Shown here in pieces: positions 16,704 to 26,504 of a stretch of DNA of 64,000 bases. The notes beneath the pieces are model-generated. The model searched no databases and was not told the origin of the DNA. It saw only the letters and a program-made list of their open reading frames with translations. The stretch's first letter is position 1, and each line of letters opens with the position of its first letter. The DNA is from Bryobacterales bacterium KBS 96 (GTDB taxonomy: Bacteria > Acidobacteriota > Terriglobia > Bryobacterales > Bryobacteraceae): assembly GCA_000381625.1 (NCBI GenBank), contig KB906767.1, forward strand, positions 5,996,462 to 6,060,461, given 5' to 3'. The translations under genes were made by a program, and so were the position numbers.

Positions 16704-18365
16704 ATGATGCGGATGTGTTCGCGCATTCATTCCATTGCTCTGAAGACGCTTATCGTTGTAGCGGTCGCCGTTTATCCGTTCGCCAGCGCGTCCGCCGCTC
16801 CATCGAACGTCACTTTCGCTCAGGCGGCCCCCTCCGTCGACGCCTACGACTTCGTCGAAGTGACTGTCAACGTCAAAAACCCGGATGCGCGCAACCCGTT
16901 CACGGACGCATCGGTCAGCGGATCTTTCGAAATGGCGGGTACGGACCGGCATTGGCAAGTGGATGGATTCTGCGATTCTCCGGATGGAGCCGTTTACCGG
17001 ATCCGGTTCATGCCGCCGGCTGCCGGCAGCTATAAATACAACATCTCTTATCGCCAAGGCGCGTTTCAAAAAGAATACGCTGGAGTATTTCGTGCGGTGG
17101 ACAACCATCGCAAAGGGCCGATTCGCATCGATCCGCAATACAGATGGCATTTCATCTGGGAAGGCACAGGGGAGCACTACTTTTTCAATGGCACAACCGC
17201 TTATTGGCTGACGGGTTGGCGGGAAGAGCGGATCATCAGGTATAGCATCGATCGTCTTCACCGGCTCAAAATAAACCGCATCCGCGTGACCGTTGCGGGC
17301 AGAAGCAACCGCTTCTATGGCGAGCCTGTGATGATCGGCGACAACTACACCAATTTGCCCACGCCTTGGCCGGCGGAAAGGCCCGACGACTTCACGCATC
17401 CCGGCTTCGACTACACTCGCTTTGACGTTCCGTTCTGGCGGAAATTCGAACGCATGTTGCGATATGCCCGTGATGAAGACATGATCATTTCGGTGGTGCT
17501 CGATATGAACGACAACAAAATCCACCCCGCCGCCGGGAGTGAAGACGAGCGGCGTTTCATTCGATACGCGGTGTCCCGGTTCAGCGCATTTTCGAATATC
17601 ACGTGGGACCTTGGCGACGACCTGGAGGGCTATCGAAGCGACCAGTGGACGCACGACACCGGAACGCTGATCGAGCAGTGGGACCCGTATCGTCACCTTG
17701 CCACGAGTCACCCCATGAAGACCGTGCACCAGGACCGCGCATCCGCATGGTTCGGATTTACTTCTTATCAGGATTGGTCGCGCAAGCAGCACGCGCTGAT
17801 GCTTGAATCGCGCGAACTGCAGAAGAAGACGGGGCGAATCATCCCGCAGACAAATGAAGAGTACGGCTATGAGGACCACTATCCGCCGTGGGCGGAGCCG
17901 GGATCGGATTCAGCCGATATCTTGCGCCGGACCGCATGGGACATCGTGATGGCCGGAGGATATCAAACCGCGGGCGAAACTTGCCGGCGTGGCACGAATA
18001 TCGCTCCTGATACCGGCGGCGGCTGGATGAACGGCCGTGGCGACGACACCATGACGATGTTCCTGGGATACGAGCACATGGTGGATTTTTTCACTAGTTT
18101 CGAGTGGTGGAGGACGGACCCTCATGATGATCTCGTGGATAGAGGCGCCTACTGTCTCGCGAAGCCGGGCGAAATCTATGCGCTCTATTTGCCCAAAGGC
18201 GGAAAGGTGACGGTCAAACTGGAGCCTGGCAGTTACAGCGCAATCTGGTTCTCGGCGCTGACCGGAGAGAAGATCGCGCTCCCGGCCGCCCAAGGACCTT
18301 CCTGGACCTCACCGGAAAGCCCGGACCAGAACGATTGGGCTCTGCTGCTGCAGCTCAAGAAATAA
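16704..18365 (+). CDS. Exported DUF5060/DUF4038 glycoside hydrolase-like protein
   Basis: 553 residues from ATG 16704 (an ATG at 16707 is equally possible), opening a signal peptide ending near ASASAA. Residues about 30-120 form a DUF5060 beta domain (FDEVTVN-like VEVTVNVKNP...PPAAGSYKY). The central barrel matches DUF4038/apiosidase-like GH140 proteins: YFFNGTTAYWL, FSNITWDLGDD, TSHPMKTVH and QTNEEYGYEDHYPP, with candidate acid residues in LGDDLEGY and TNEEYGY. A C-terminal collagen-binding-like beta domain follows (YALYLPKGGKVTVKLEPG). It is expected to cut plant pectic or other side-chain sugars in the periplasm; substrate unknown. The 126 bases to the convergent gene hold nothing clear. 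Confidence 0.82.
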   Translation: MMRMCSRIHSIALKTLIVVAVAVYPFASASAAPSNVTFAQAAPSVDAYDFVEVTVNVKNPDARNPFTDASVSGSFEMAGTDRHWQVDGFCDSPDGAVYRIRFMPPAAGSYKYNISYRQGAFQKEYAGVFRAVDNHRKGPIRIDPQYRWHFIWEGTGEHYFFNGTTAYWLTGWREERIIRYSIDRLHRLKINRIRVTVAGRSNRFYGEPVMIGDNYTNLPTPWPAERPDDFTHPGFDYTRFDVPFWRKFERMLRYARDEDMIISVVLDMNDNKIHPAAGSEDERRFIRYAVSRFSAFSNITWDLGDDLEGYRSDQWTHDTGTLIEQWDPYRHLATSHPMKTVHQDRASAWFGFTSYQDWSRKQHALMLESRELQKKTGRIIPQTNEEYGYEDHYPPWAEPGSDSADILRRTAWDIVMAGGYQTAGETCRRGTNIAPDTGGGWMNGRGDDTMTMFLGYEHMVDFFTSFEWWRTDPHDDLVDRGAYCLAKPGEIYALYLPKGGKVTVKLEPGSYSAIWFSALTGEKIALPAAQGPSWTSPESPDQNDWALLLQLKK

Positions 18366-18491
18366 TACTGGACAGGCGGTTTGTTATGGGATGTTAGTCG
18401 CGGCGAACCATTCGGGTAAGTGTCCTCTTATCTCTGCTGCGGCTGACGAACTTCGCCAAGTCGCCGCACAGCTTCTACAGCGATCGTCGCG

Positions 18492-20798
18492 TTACTGAGA
18501 CGAGCCGCCCAGGTAACCCAGACTTCGCAATTGCTCAATCGTCTGGCGATCAAGAGTCGATTTGCCGCCATGGCCGAGAACCACTCGGACCTTATTCTGG
18601 GCATTGATCCAATTGCCGATTTCCGTCATCAAGTGCTCAACTTCGCGAGGATGCTGCTCGGCTATGTTCCTCCGTTCCGCGCGATCAGTAATCCGGTTGT
18701 ATAGCTCAACTCGATTCAAGCCCACCTTTGCGGCCTTATCGCGGTAAATGAGCTTCCATTTCGCATCGATCAGGGCGAAACTATCCGTTCGGTTTTCCCG
18801 GATGGGTCCGTCCGGCTGGGCGCCGGGGTGAGCGAAACGCGACGTCATCACCGGGCTTCTTCTCTGAAACGCCTGACCTCTCGCCAGCGGCGCCAAGCTC
18901 CGTCCTTCCACTATCTGCGGAATCCTAAGGCCCAGTAGGTCCAGCACGGTCGGCATTACGTCAATCAACTGCACGGGATTCTCGATCCGCCGGGGCGTTG
19001 GAAACAAGCCAGGATTCCACATGACAAAAACACAATGAGCCAGTTCCTGATAGAGCGACTGGCCGTGGGCAGTCCAGCCGTGGTCCCAGAACTCCTCACC
19101 ATGATCGGAAATGACGATGATCAGCGTGTTCTGCAGAACACCAAGCTCCTTCAGCTTATTCACCAACAGTTCCAGACTCTGATCGTTGTGCAGAATTTCG
19201 CCGTCATAGCGGTCGATTGCCTCGTGAATGAATTTGTCGGGATTGAGACCTGCTTTGATACAGCTCTCGCGATTGAAGACCGCTCCGCCGCCATATTGGC
19301 GGCTATTCTCGAAACCGGAGTAACTTCGATCGAAGGCCGCGTTCTCCGCCGGATTAGCGAATTTCGCGTCGAATGGCGGAGGAGGCCGATAGGGCGCGTG
19401 CGGGTCTGTCGCGTGCGCGTAAAGAAAAAATGGTTCGTCATGGTGACGTTCCAGCCACGGGAAAACAACCTTGTTCAACGCCGCTGAGTCGGTGCCCCGA
19501 TCGGCTGCCTCGGTACGTTCACGGAGGACAACCGGATATTCCAGCATGTAATCGAAGCCGCGCTGCAGCCCGGTTGCCCGGCCAACGAAGGGATTGGAGA
19601 CGATGCTAGCCGTGACATAACCGCTTGCGCGCAACTGCTCGGCGATGGTCGTCGCGCTGTTCGGAATGGTATCCACATCGTTGACAATGCCGTGGGTAAA
19701 CGAATAGAGCGACGTCATCAGAGAAGCGATGGACGCCTTGGTCCAGGTGGCCTGCGCCTGGCAATCGTTAAACACGATTCCCGAAGCGCCCAGCCTTTTG
19801 AGAAATGGCGTCGTGTCGCGCCCGTACCCGTAGACACTGGCGTGGTCGGCCCGAAGCGTATCTATCGTATAGATGAGAACGTTTGGACGCCTCTTCGGAA
19901 CCGGATTCGTCAGCAAAGGATTTGCCCACAGCCCGACCGTTCCTTCACGCTGCGCGTCCGTCCTGAATACAAGCTTGACGTTTCGACCCGCGTACCGGGA
20001 CAGATCCACATCCGCGTCTTCCCAGCTATCAGCATCGCTGATTGTCTTCGAATAAAGATCACCCGAGGAACTCTCCACGGACACTCGAAACGTAACCGGA
20101 CTGCCTTTCGCGGCAATGCCCATCCCGAAATGAACATGCCCCTTGGCCGGAACCGAAACCGGGAAGGTAATCGTCGAGGGCGAATGGACGTAAACGACGT
20201 TGCGATACTCATCGCGCTTTCCTAGCGATTCGCGGCCGGCGGACTGAGGGAAGCTCGCGGGCTTCGGAATCAACTTAATGGAGTGAATCGCGACGAGAGC
20301 GGATAGGCTATCGGTGGGCATGATGCCGAGCAGGCGAGAGCCTTTCGGTGCATCCACGTTTACATCAAAATGGTAGACGTTGTATTGGCCCGGCGGCCCC
20401 AGTTTCTGTTTTGCTTCAAAGTCGCCAATTTTGATTTTGATCTCTTTACCGCCTTGCGCCGACATGCGGATCTCGACTGCCGAATAGAGATGCCAGTCGA
20501 TCGCCGGCTGCTTCGGCGACAGGATTACGGGCGTGGAGCCGTCGCCCTTCACCATCAGATCGCCATTACGGTATCCGATACGGCCACGCGCGAGCTGCCA
20601 GGTGATGTCGGATTGGGAAAAGAAATCCTTCCAGGTGATCGGCTCGGCCGCTGCGGTGGCAAAGGCCGCCTTTGAAGCTTTGATCGACGCAGATTGAAGT
20701 TGATCGTCGAACCGGAAGAAATTTCCTGTTTGCGAGCGGCCCGGAAGGCCGCTCGCAAACAAGGTGAACAGCGTAAAAAAAGCTAATGGATACCGCAA
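18492..20798 (-). CDS. Sulfatase-fold hydrolase without formylglycine site, with N-terminal beta domains
   Basis: 768 residues from TTG 20798, which opens a signal peptide (LAFFTLFTLFASG). AGGTGAG overlaps the stop of the TonB receptor 21 bases upstream, so the two are likely one operon. Residues about 55-300 are two jelly-roll-like regions. The alkaline phosphatase/sulfatase domain starts at RPNVLIYTIDTLRADH (Asp313) and includes ISDHGEEFWDHG. Sulfatases need Cys/Ser-x-Pro-x-Arg for conversion to formylglycine; here the site reads Thr353-Lys-Ala-Ser-Ile. That points to a Thr-nucleophile phosphodiesterase or phosphotransferase rather than a true sulfatase. Any statement about sulfate removal would be unsafe. 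Confidence 0.85.
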   Translation of the reverse strand: MRYPLAFFTLFTLFASGLPGRSQTGNFFRFDDQLQSASIKASKAAFATAAAEPITWKDFFSQSDITWQLARGRIGYRNGDLMVKGDGSTPVILSPKQPAIDWHLYSAVEIRMSAQGGKEIKIKIGDFEAKQKLGPPGQYNVYHFDVNVDAPKGSRLLGIMPTDSLSALVAIHSIKLIPKPASFPQSAGRESLGKRDEYRNVVYVHSPSTITFPVSVPAKGHVHFGMGIAAKGSPVTFRVSVESSSGDLYSKTISDADSWEDADVDLSRYAGRNVKLVFRTDAQREGTVGLWANPLLTNPVPKRRPNVLIYTIDTLRADHASVYGYGRDTTPFLKRLGASGIVFNDCQAQATWTKASIASLMTSLYSFTHGIVNDVDTIPNSATTIAEQLRASGYVTASIVSNPFVGRATGLQRGFDYMLEYPVVLRERTEAADRGTDSAALNKVVFPWLERHHDEPFFLYAHATDPHAPYRPPPPFDAKFANPAENAAFDRSYSGFENSRQYGGGAVFNRESCIKAGLNPDKFIHEAIDRYDGEILHNDQSLELLVNKLKELGVLQNTLIIVISDHGEEFWDHGWTAHGQSLYQELAHCVFVMWNPGLFPTPRRIENPVQLIDVMPTVLDLLGLRIPQIVEGRSLAPLARGQAFQRRSPVMTSRFAHPGAQPDGPIRENRTDSFALIDAKWKLIYRDKAAKVGLNRVELYNRITDRAERRNIAEQHPREVEHLMTEIGNWINAQNKVRVVLGHGGKSTLDRQTIEQLRSLGYLGGSSQ

Positions 20799-20819
20799 CT
20801 CTTTCTGTTTTATCTCACC

Positions 20820-23800
20820 TTAAAACTCGAGGCGAGCGCCGATCTGAATAATACGCGGCGCATTCGGCTGTGAGCTCTTGTTGATCAGTCCTGTTGTCGC
20901 GTTCGGCAGGTTTAGAAGCGGGTGGTTGAAGACATTGAAGAAGTCGCCGCTTAACCGTACCTTCAGCCTTTCACCAAAGTAGAAGTACTTATAGAGCGAC
21001 ACATCCTGACTCCAGGAAGACGGAGTGAGCATGAAGTTCCGTGCGTTATAGCTTACGTTATCCGTGATGCTGGTTTTCACTACCGTTCCGTCGGCAAGCG
21101 TCTGCGGCACAAGATTATCCAGGTTCGGTCCGATCGGGTGCATCGTCCGGGCGCCGCGATCGATGGGAACCAATTTTTGAAGCTGCGCGGCATTCACGTT
21201 CGTAGCCTGGGTCGGATCGAAATCGCCGGCAAACCAGAGCTTTTGATTCTGGCCGAAGATGGTCATGTCCATCCGCTGGTCGCCGCTGAGCGATGGATTT
21301 CCGAACAGGTACTCGTTGGAGGGCACCCCCATCCAGAAACCGTTCGCCCAAGTGCCGATGAAGCTGACCTCCCATCCACCGACCAGCGCATTCGTTGCCC
21401 AGTTACTGTTGCTGAGGAATTTCTTCCCTTTGCCGAACGGGAATTGATATACACCGTGCCAACTGATTCGCTGTGGTGGAACTTGGCTCGAATTGGTATA
21501 GAGAAGCCGTAAACGCTGATCGGCAGTCATGTTCGGATTGCCCAAAACCTCGTTGTTTGCCGGCACAGCTCCCACGGTCGCGCCCCCATTAGTGCTGGTT
21601 GCATTAAATCCGGAAGACGTTCCGTTGCCACCCGAGCCGGATGAGGCCCCTCCCGTGTCGTTCGTCGTCATGGCGTGTGTGTAGACATAGAACAATTGGA
21701 ACGATAGGCCACTGCTGAAGCGCCGCTCAATGTCGGCCTGGAACGAATTACTGTTCGAGTAGCCATTGTGTTGGAGAACGCCAGTGGATCCTGTCAGATT
21801 CCAGTTCGGGTTCACCTGGCGCAGGTACGAAAGCGAAGGCGCTTGCAGTCCGGTTTGCGCCTGGTAATTATATTTTGAAGTCGGAGCGTTTACATCCCAG
21901 CTCTGCTGCAGGTTGCTGCCGTGGTTGCCGGTATACGCGAACTTCACAAGAGTGTTGGGCATCAGTTCGTGCTCAACGGAAAACGTCCATTCCTGCGCTC
22001 TGTCGTCATTCCAGTGATGGGCATCCATCGCCAGGAATCCCTGCGCGCCGGGGCTGACGCCTCCGGGGGACACGGTGGCGGCGCCTAGCAGATCAGTGGG
22101 CGCTGGTACAGAACTCAGCCCGTAGACAGCATTCGCGCCGTTGAGTTGATCCACAGTATTGGAATATCTCAAGTTGAGGGGCGGATTGGAGCGCATCGAT
22201 TGCAAGAGCTGCGACAGAGGCATCGGCCAGTAGTAAGTGCCGTAGCCGCCGCGAACCACCCATTTATCGGTGATTCTGTAGGCCACCCCCACATGCGGTG
22301 CGATATCGTTCCAGACATTCGGCGTCAGTGCGCTTGGGAAACCAATCGAATTCGCAGTCACTGCCGTCAGGCCACGCGCGGCCCATGAATCGATCACCGC
22401 CGAGGGTAGCCCTGGAATGCTGTTCAGCGTCGTGCTTCCGGGCAGCACTACCTGCATTGACGCCGGGTTGGTGAGCGTGCTGAGATCGATATTGTCGAGA
22501 CGATTGTATTTCTCTTTGTAGGGAGTCCAGAATTCCCAGCGCAATCCAAGGCTCAATGTCAGCTTCGGAGTGACCTTCCACGTGTCCTCTCCATACATTC
22601 CGATTTCCTTTTGTTGGAAATAGAAGTAGCCGCGATTGTACTGGTTTGAAAGATAGGCCGGAATCCCGAGTTCCAAACTGGCAAATCCGGAACCGGTATA
22701 GGGGACCTGCTGCTGTCCGACGGGATCGAAGAGCCCGGTCCAGTCACCGTAGAAGGAGTCCGATCCCTGCGATTGCTGCAACTCCTCCACGTTGTTGTAT
22801 TCCTGACGGCCTTTAAAGCCAAACTTGAACGTGTGTTTGTTCTTTACCCATGTGATGTTGTCGTCGATCTCGAACTGAGTCAAATGCTGGGCCTTGTGGT
22901 TGTCGGAATCCCAGCCGCCGCCATACAGAAATTGGCTGTTGTCGGTGTATAAGGTCGGCCAGCCAGTTGCGCCAAACGGGTTCGGAAGCCCTAGTTTTTC
23001 GTCCCAATTTACGTTGTCCGCACCGGTGCCCGATGAGTTCGGCGCCCGGAAAGCAGATAACTGCAGCTCGTTGAGAAGGGTCGGACCGAAAGTATGCGTG
23101 TAGTGGCCGACGATGGAGTAAACTTTCGAGTTCTGCAACCCGGTTCCGGGACCGTCGGTTACGCCGGGCGGCGGATATCCGTACCTGGCGCCTGCCTGCA
23201 AAAAGTTAGACCAGGATTGCGTGTAGCGCGCCGAGAGAGTATCTTTTTCCGAGAAGACCTGATCCACTTTGCCGGTGATGCTGTTCGTATCCGTGGACTG
23301 AGGGTAATAGGCTTGAAAATTGTTGCCGGTCCAGGGATTTTGCGCGGCATTAGGACCAGACGGTAGCGCCGTGAAGCTCTTAAAGGCGTCAATCACTTTC
23401 GTATTCAGAAGATTCTGGGGAATTACGTTGCCCGGAAATGGCTGGCGGATTCCCTGCGCATCCGTAGTGTAGGGATTGTAGATGGTGATTTTATTGCCGC
23501 TTGTATCCGTGGCGTTACTGAAATCGCCATTCCACATCGATTCAGTGGGAACCGCGGTCTGCGCGAAGACCTGCTGCCTCTGTCTGAGAAGCTCCTGGTC
23601 GTAGAACCAGAAGGTTTTGTTTTTGACGATCGGACCGCCCGCCCAGCCGCCGAACTCGTTGCGGATCAGTTTGGCGGGAGTATTGCCGTCCTGAATCGCG
23701 CGTGCAGCCAGACCGTCCGCGTTGCTGCGGAACGTTTCAAACAGGGCGCCGTGGAACTCATTCGTGCCACTTCTGGTGACCAGTTCGATCGTCGAAGGGC

Positions 23801-24485
23801 GATCGAACGCCGCGCCCGAACCGGCGGTCTCAATCCGGTATTCCTGAACCGTGTCGAGTCCGGGTTGCACGCGCGAGATTCCTCCACCGAAGCGGTCGAC
23901 ATAGGACATTCCGTCGAGCAGCATTTCGGTCGAGCCCACCATCATGCCGTTAGTGCGGGGATTCCCGCCGCCCTGGGTGTTCTGCCCACCTTCGACGCCT
24001 GGCGTCAGCGTGAACAGGTTGGCAATCTGGCGTCCGTTGAGCGGCAGATCGTGAATGGTAAGAGCCGTCTTTACGTCGCTAAGCTGCGCTCCCTCGGTAG
24101 TGACCGGCGACGCAGCGGACGAAACCTCGACTTTGGTCTGTATGTTTCCGACGCTAAGGGTGGCGTCGACAGTGACAGTCTGGCCTGCTTCAACTTGCAG
24201 GTTGCCCTCGAATTTCTGGAAGCCGGGCGCCTCAACATCCAAGACATAAGCGCCAATGGTTACGCTCCCTACGTAGTAGATCCCCGACTGGTTCGTCTGG
24301 CTCCTCTGGGCAACGCCCGTCGCCGTGTTCTTCAGCACAACTGTCGCATTCTGAACGGAGGCCCCGGACGAATCGCTGATCCTGCCCGTCACGATGCCAC
24401 GGCCGGTCTGCGCGGCGAGCGGCAGGGCCGCCAGCACGGAAACAATACACAACTTTCTGATGTGTCGCAAGAAAGCCTCCACCAT
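20820..24485 (-). CDS. TonB-dependent (Oar-like) outer membrane receptor
   Basis: 1221 residues from ATG 24485, with AGAAGAAG upstream and a strong promoter at 24522-24550. A signal peptide (LCIVSVLAALPLAAQ) is followed by a carboxypeptidase-regulatory-like domain (residues 28-110: TGRISDSSGASVQNATVVL), the plug (DLPLNGRQIANLFTLTPGV) and a long beta barrel ending in IGARLEF, with the terminal Phe for BAM recognition. In Acidobacteria such receptors are very abundant and are thought to import glycan fragments. Together with the sulfatase-fold gene behind it and the glycan enzymes on the other strand it forms a putative polysaccharide-use locus, although no SusD partner exists. Confidence 0.92.
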   Translation of the reverse strand: MVEAFLRHIRKLCIVSVLAALPLAAQTGRGIVTGRISDSSGASVQNATVVLKNTATGVAQRSQTNQSGIYYVGSVTIGAYVLDVEAPGFQKFEGNLQVEAGQTVTVDATLSVGNIQTKVEVSSAASPVTTEGAQLSDVKTALTIHDLPLNGRQIANLFTLTPGVEGGQNTQGGGNPRTNGMMVGSTEMLLDGMSYVDRFGGGISRVQPGLDTVQEYRIETAGSGAAFDRPSTIELVTRSGTNEFHGALFETFRSNADGLAARAIQDGNTPAKLIRNEFGGWAGGPIVKNKTFWFYDQELLRQRQQVFAQTAVPTESMWNGDFSNATDTSGNKITIYNPYTTDAQGIRQPFPGNVIPQNLLNTKVIDAFKSFTALPSGPNAAQNPWTGNNFQAYYPQSTDTNSITGKVDQVFSEKDTLSARYTQSWSNFLQAGARYGYPPPGVTDGPGTGLQNSKVYSIVGHYTHTFGPTLLNELQLSAFRAPNSSGTGADNVNWDEKLGLPNPFGATGWPTLYTDNSQFLYGGGWDSDNHKAQHLTQFEIDDNITWVKNKHTFKFGFKGRQEYNNVEELQQSQGSDSFYGDWTGLFDPVGQQQVPYTGSGFASLELGIPAYLSNQYNRGYFYFQQKEIGMYGEDTWKVTPKLTLSLGLRWEFWTPYKEKYNRLDNIDLSTLTNPASMQVVLPGSTTLNSIPGLPSAVIDSWAARGLTAVTANSIGFPSALTPNVWNDIAPHVGVAYRITDKWVVRGGYGTYYWPMPLSQLLQSMRSNPPLNLRYSNTVDQLNGANAVYGLSSVPAPTDLLGAATVSPGGVSPGAQGFLAMDAHHWNDDRAQEWTFSVEHELMPNTLVKFAYTGNHGSNLQQSWDVNAPTSKYNYQAQTGLQAPSLSYLRQVNPNWNLTGSTGVLQHNGYSNSNSFQADIERRFSSGLSFQLFYVYTHAMTTNDTGGASSGSGGNGTSSGFNATSTNGGATVGAVPANNEVLGNPNMTADQRLRLLYTNSSQVPPQRISWHGVYQFPFGKGKKFLSNSNWATNALVGGWEVSFIGTWANGFWMGVPSNEYLFGNPSLSGDQRMDMTIFGQNQKLWFAGDFDPTQATNVNAAQLQKLVPIDRGARTMHPIGPNLDNLVPQTLADGTVVKTSITDNVSYNARNFMLTPSSWSQDVSLYKYFYFGERLKVRLSGDFFNVFNHPLLNLPNATTGLINKSSQPNAPRIIQIGARLEF

Positions 24486-24521
24486 ACACTTCTTCTACGA
24501 GCAGAAGAAAAATATGGGGCG

Positions 24522-24550
24522 AGCATACCAGACCCTCAAAACCTTGTCAA
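24522..24550 (-). promoter_or_regulatory. Sigma-70 promoter of the TonB receptor operon
   Basis: On the minus strand TTGACA (24550-24545), a 17-base spacer and TATGCT (24527-24522) form an almost ideal promoter. Transcription would start near 24515 and leave about 30 bases of leader containing the AGAAGAAG ribosome site. Confidence 0.75.
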
Positions 24551-24677
24551 GCAAACTCGTCAGTTGCGCAACCTCCTGATGGAAAAATTGCTAAGGGGCG
24601 CTCTACCGGGTACTTAGTTGCATACGGTACGAAACCAAGTGTGATGGAAATGGCGTGTTGCTGGCTGCCGCGCGGCC

Positions 24678-26396
24678 TCAATGGCGCTCGTACAGCAGTT
24701 TGCCGCCGAGCCAGGTTTGCTCCACCTGAATCTGGCGGATTTCGTCAATCGGGCAGTGCAGAATATCTCGGTCCAGGACCACGAAGTCGGCCAGCTTTCC
24801 CTTCTCAAGCGAGCCTTTGTCCTTTTCTGAGAAAGTGATGAACGCGTTGTTGATGGTATAGAGCCGTATGGCTTGCTCGCGGGAGATACGCTGCTCCGGG
24901 TGCAGTGGCTGTTTCATCCAGCGGGGTTGGCGAGTAACGGCGATCCACATCCCCAGGAAGGGATTGTAGGGGTTTATCGACCGGAAACTGCCGATCTTCT
25001 GCATATGGTCAGACCCCCCGCCCACTACAATGCCGTTATCGAACAAGGTCTTATATGGCTGGAAATATGTCAGACGCTTGTCGCCGAATTGCTTTTCGAG
25101 TGTTGCTCCGTCGAGCCACAGCCAATCCGGTTGAAGATCGAGCACGATCCCCAAAGCCTTAATCTTTGAAATCTGCTCGAGAGTCATGAAGTTCGAATGC
25201 GTGATACATGGACGTGCCGCCCGAACGGGAAAGTCGTTGTTGATTTCGGAATAAGCATCTACCATGGCCTGAACCGCTCCGTCGCCGACCGAGTGCGCAG
25301 TGTACTGAAGACCATGGGCGAGCGCGAACTTTGCGATTTCATAAACCTTACCGGCCGGGATATATCGCATACCCCGGTAATTCGGGTCCGTAATGGAATA
25401 AACTTTGCTTACACCCCATGGCTTCAGCATGTAGGCGCTCCCAGTCAGCATGCCGCCATCCATGTACGTCTTAATTCCGCGCAGCCAGAGCATCGTGTTG
25501 TAATTGTGCAGCGGACTGCGTGCCGCCGACAGCATACGTGCCTCAATCTGATCGACCGGGAGCTGGGCGTCGACGCTGTACATGATATACACGCGGCAGT
25601 TCAATTGCTTACTGTCCCGCAAGCGCCGGTAAAGCTCGACGCCCTCATCGCCCAGATCACGCTCGGAGATGCTGGTAATTCCAACAGAATTGTAGTCCGC
25701 CAGCAACAGGCGTAGGCGGTGCAATCGATCTTCGATCGTTGGCTTTTTATCACCCGAATGAATTTTTACAAGCCGGCTACAGTTGCGAAGGATACCGGTG
25801 GGTTCACCACTCGCATCGCGTTCGATCTTTCCGGGCTTTCCATCCGCGATCTGAAAATTCTTATCGATGCCGCTGACTTTTAGCGCAAGGGAATTGACGG
25901 AGGCGTCGGGCCCCGTGCCAAAATAGACCGGGTTGTGTGGCGCGGCTTGGTCCAGTTCGGCCCGCGTGGGGAATCGCTGGTCGCGTAACCGGGTGATGAA
26001 CACCTGTGTGAGGACAATCCACTCGCCTTCCTTTGCCACTGCCGCGCGGGTCCGGATATAACGAAGCACATCGGCAATGGTTTCCATCTCGGGGACGGGG
26101 TGGTCGAATTCATACATGGCGGCCTCACTCGCATGGACATGCGAGTCCATGAGACCCGGCAGAGCGGTTCTGCCCTTCAGATCGACGCGACGCGTTTTCG
26201 GACCGGCGAGGCGCGTGATCTCATTCCGCGAGCCTACGGCGACGATCCGGTCCCCTCGAACCGCGAGAGCATCCACAACGCGGAACTGCGGGTCTACGGT
26301 GACGATCTTTCCGTTGTAGATGATAAGGTCGGCATTTTGCGCCCAGGCAGGCGTCAGGAAGAGAGCGATTATCGGGAGAAAGCGCCAGGGAGACAT
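24678..26396 (-). CDS. Exported amidohydrolase of the YtcJ type
   Basis: 572 residues from ATG 26396, which gives a signal peptide (MSPWRFLPIIALFLTPAWAQ); a GTG 18 bases upstream is less likely. It is an amidohydrolase-3 family protein: the N-terminal composite domain ADLIIYNGKIVTVDP, the metal motif DSHVHASEA, YTAHSVGDGAVQAMVD, TYFQPYKTLFDNGI, GGGSDHMQ (metal Asp) and the closing LADFVVLDRDIL. YtcJ-like enzymes hydrolyse amide or related bonds on poorly known substrates. It is divergent from arsR with 108 bases between, but probably unrelated to arsenic. Periplasmic location is inferred from the signal peptide. Confidence 0.88.
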   Translation of the reverse strand: MSPWRFLPIIALFLTPAWAQNADLIIYNGKIVTVDPQFRVVDALAVRGDRIVAVGSRNEITRLAGPKTRRVDLKGRTALPGLMDSHVHASEAAMYEFDHPVPEMETIADVLRYIRTRAAVAKEGEWIVLTQVFITRLRDQRFPTRAELDQAAPHNPVYFGTGPDASVNSLALKVSGIDKNFQIADGKPGKIERDASGEPTGILRNCSRLVKIHSGDKKPTIEDRLHRLRLLLADYNSVGITSISERDLGDEGVELYRRLRDSKQLNCRVYIMYSVDAQLPVDQIEARMLSAARSPLHNYNTMLWLRGIKTYMDGGMLTGSAYMLKPWGVSKVYSITDPNYRGMRYIPAGKVYEIAKFALAHGLQYTAHSVGDGAVQAMVDAYSEINNDFPVRAARPCITHSNFMTLEQISKIKALGIVLDLQPDWLWLDGATLEKQFGDKRLTYFQPYKTLFDNGIVVGGGSDHMQKIGSFRSINPYNPFLGMWIAVTRQPRWMKQPLHPEQRISREQAIRLYTINNAFITFSEKDKGSLEKGKLADFVVLDRDILHCPIDEIRQIQVEQTWLGGKLLYERH

Positions 26397-26447
26397 CGAA
26401 TGCAAATCTACCACTCCGGGCGCGTTGCCGCATCCGGAACTTAGCGG

Positions 26448-26488
26448 TTGACACTATTTTATAATTCGACAATACTGGAATTGTAGAA
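26448..26488 (+). promoter_or_regulatory. ars promoter with ArsR operator
   Basis: TTGACA at 26448-26453 and AATACT at 26471-26476 (17-base spacer). Over the -10 lies the imperfect palindrome TTCGACAAT-N6-ATTGTAGAA (26465-26488), 9-bp arms with one mismatch. A TATAAT at 26460-26465 is too close to TTGACA to pair with it. The layout is what is expected for an As(III)-released ArsR repressor. Confidence 0.7.
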
Positions 26489-26504
26489 GGAAGGAGTCTT
26501 GTAA

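Noticed and set aside
16695-17879. 394-codon minus-strand frame
   Set aside because: Antisense to the DUF4038 protein; no recognisable motif.
26460-26465. TATAAT as -10 of the ars promoter
   Set aside because: It is only 6 bases from the TTGACA, and no good -35 exists 16-18 bases upstream of it. AATACT at the correct distance is preferred.
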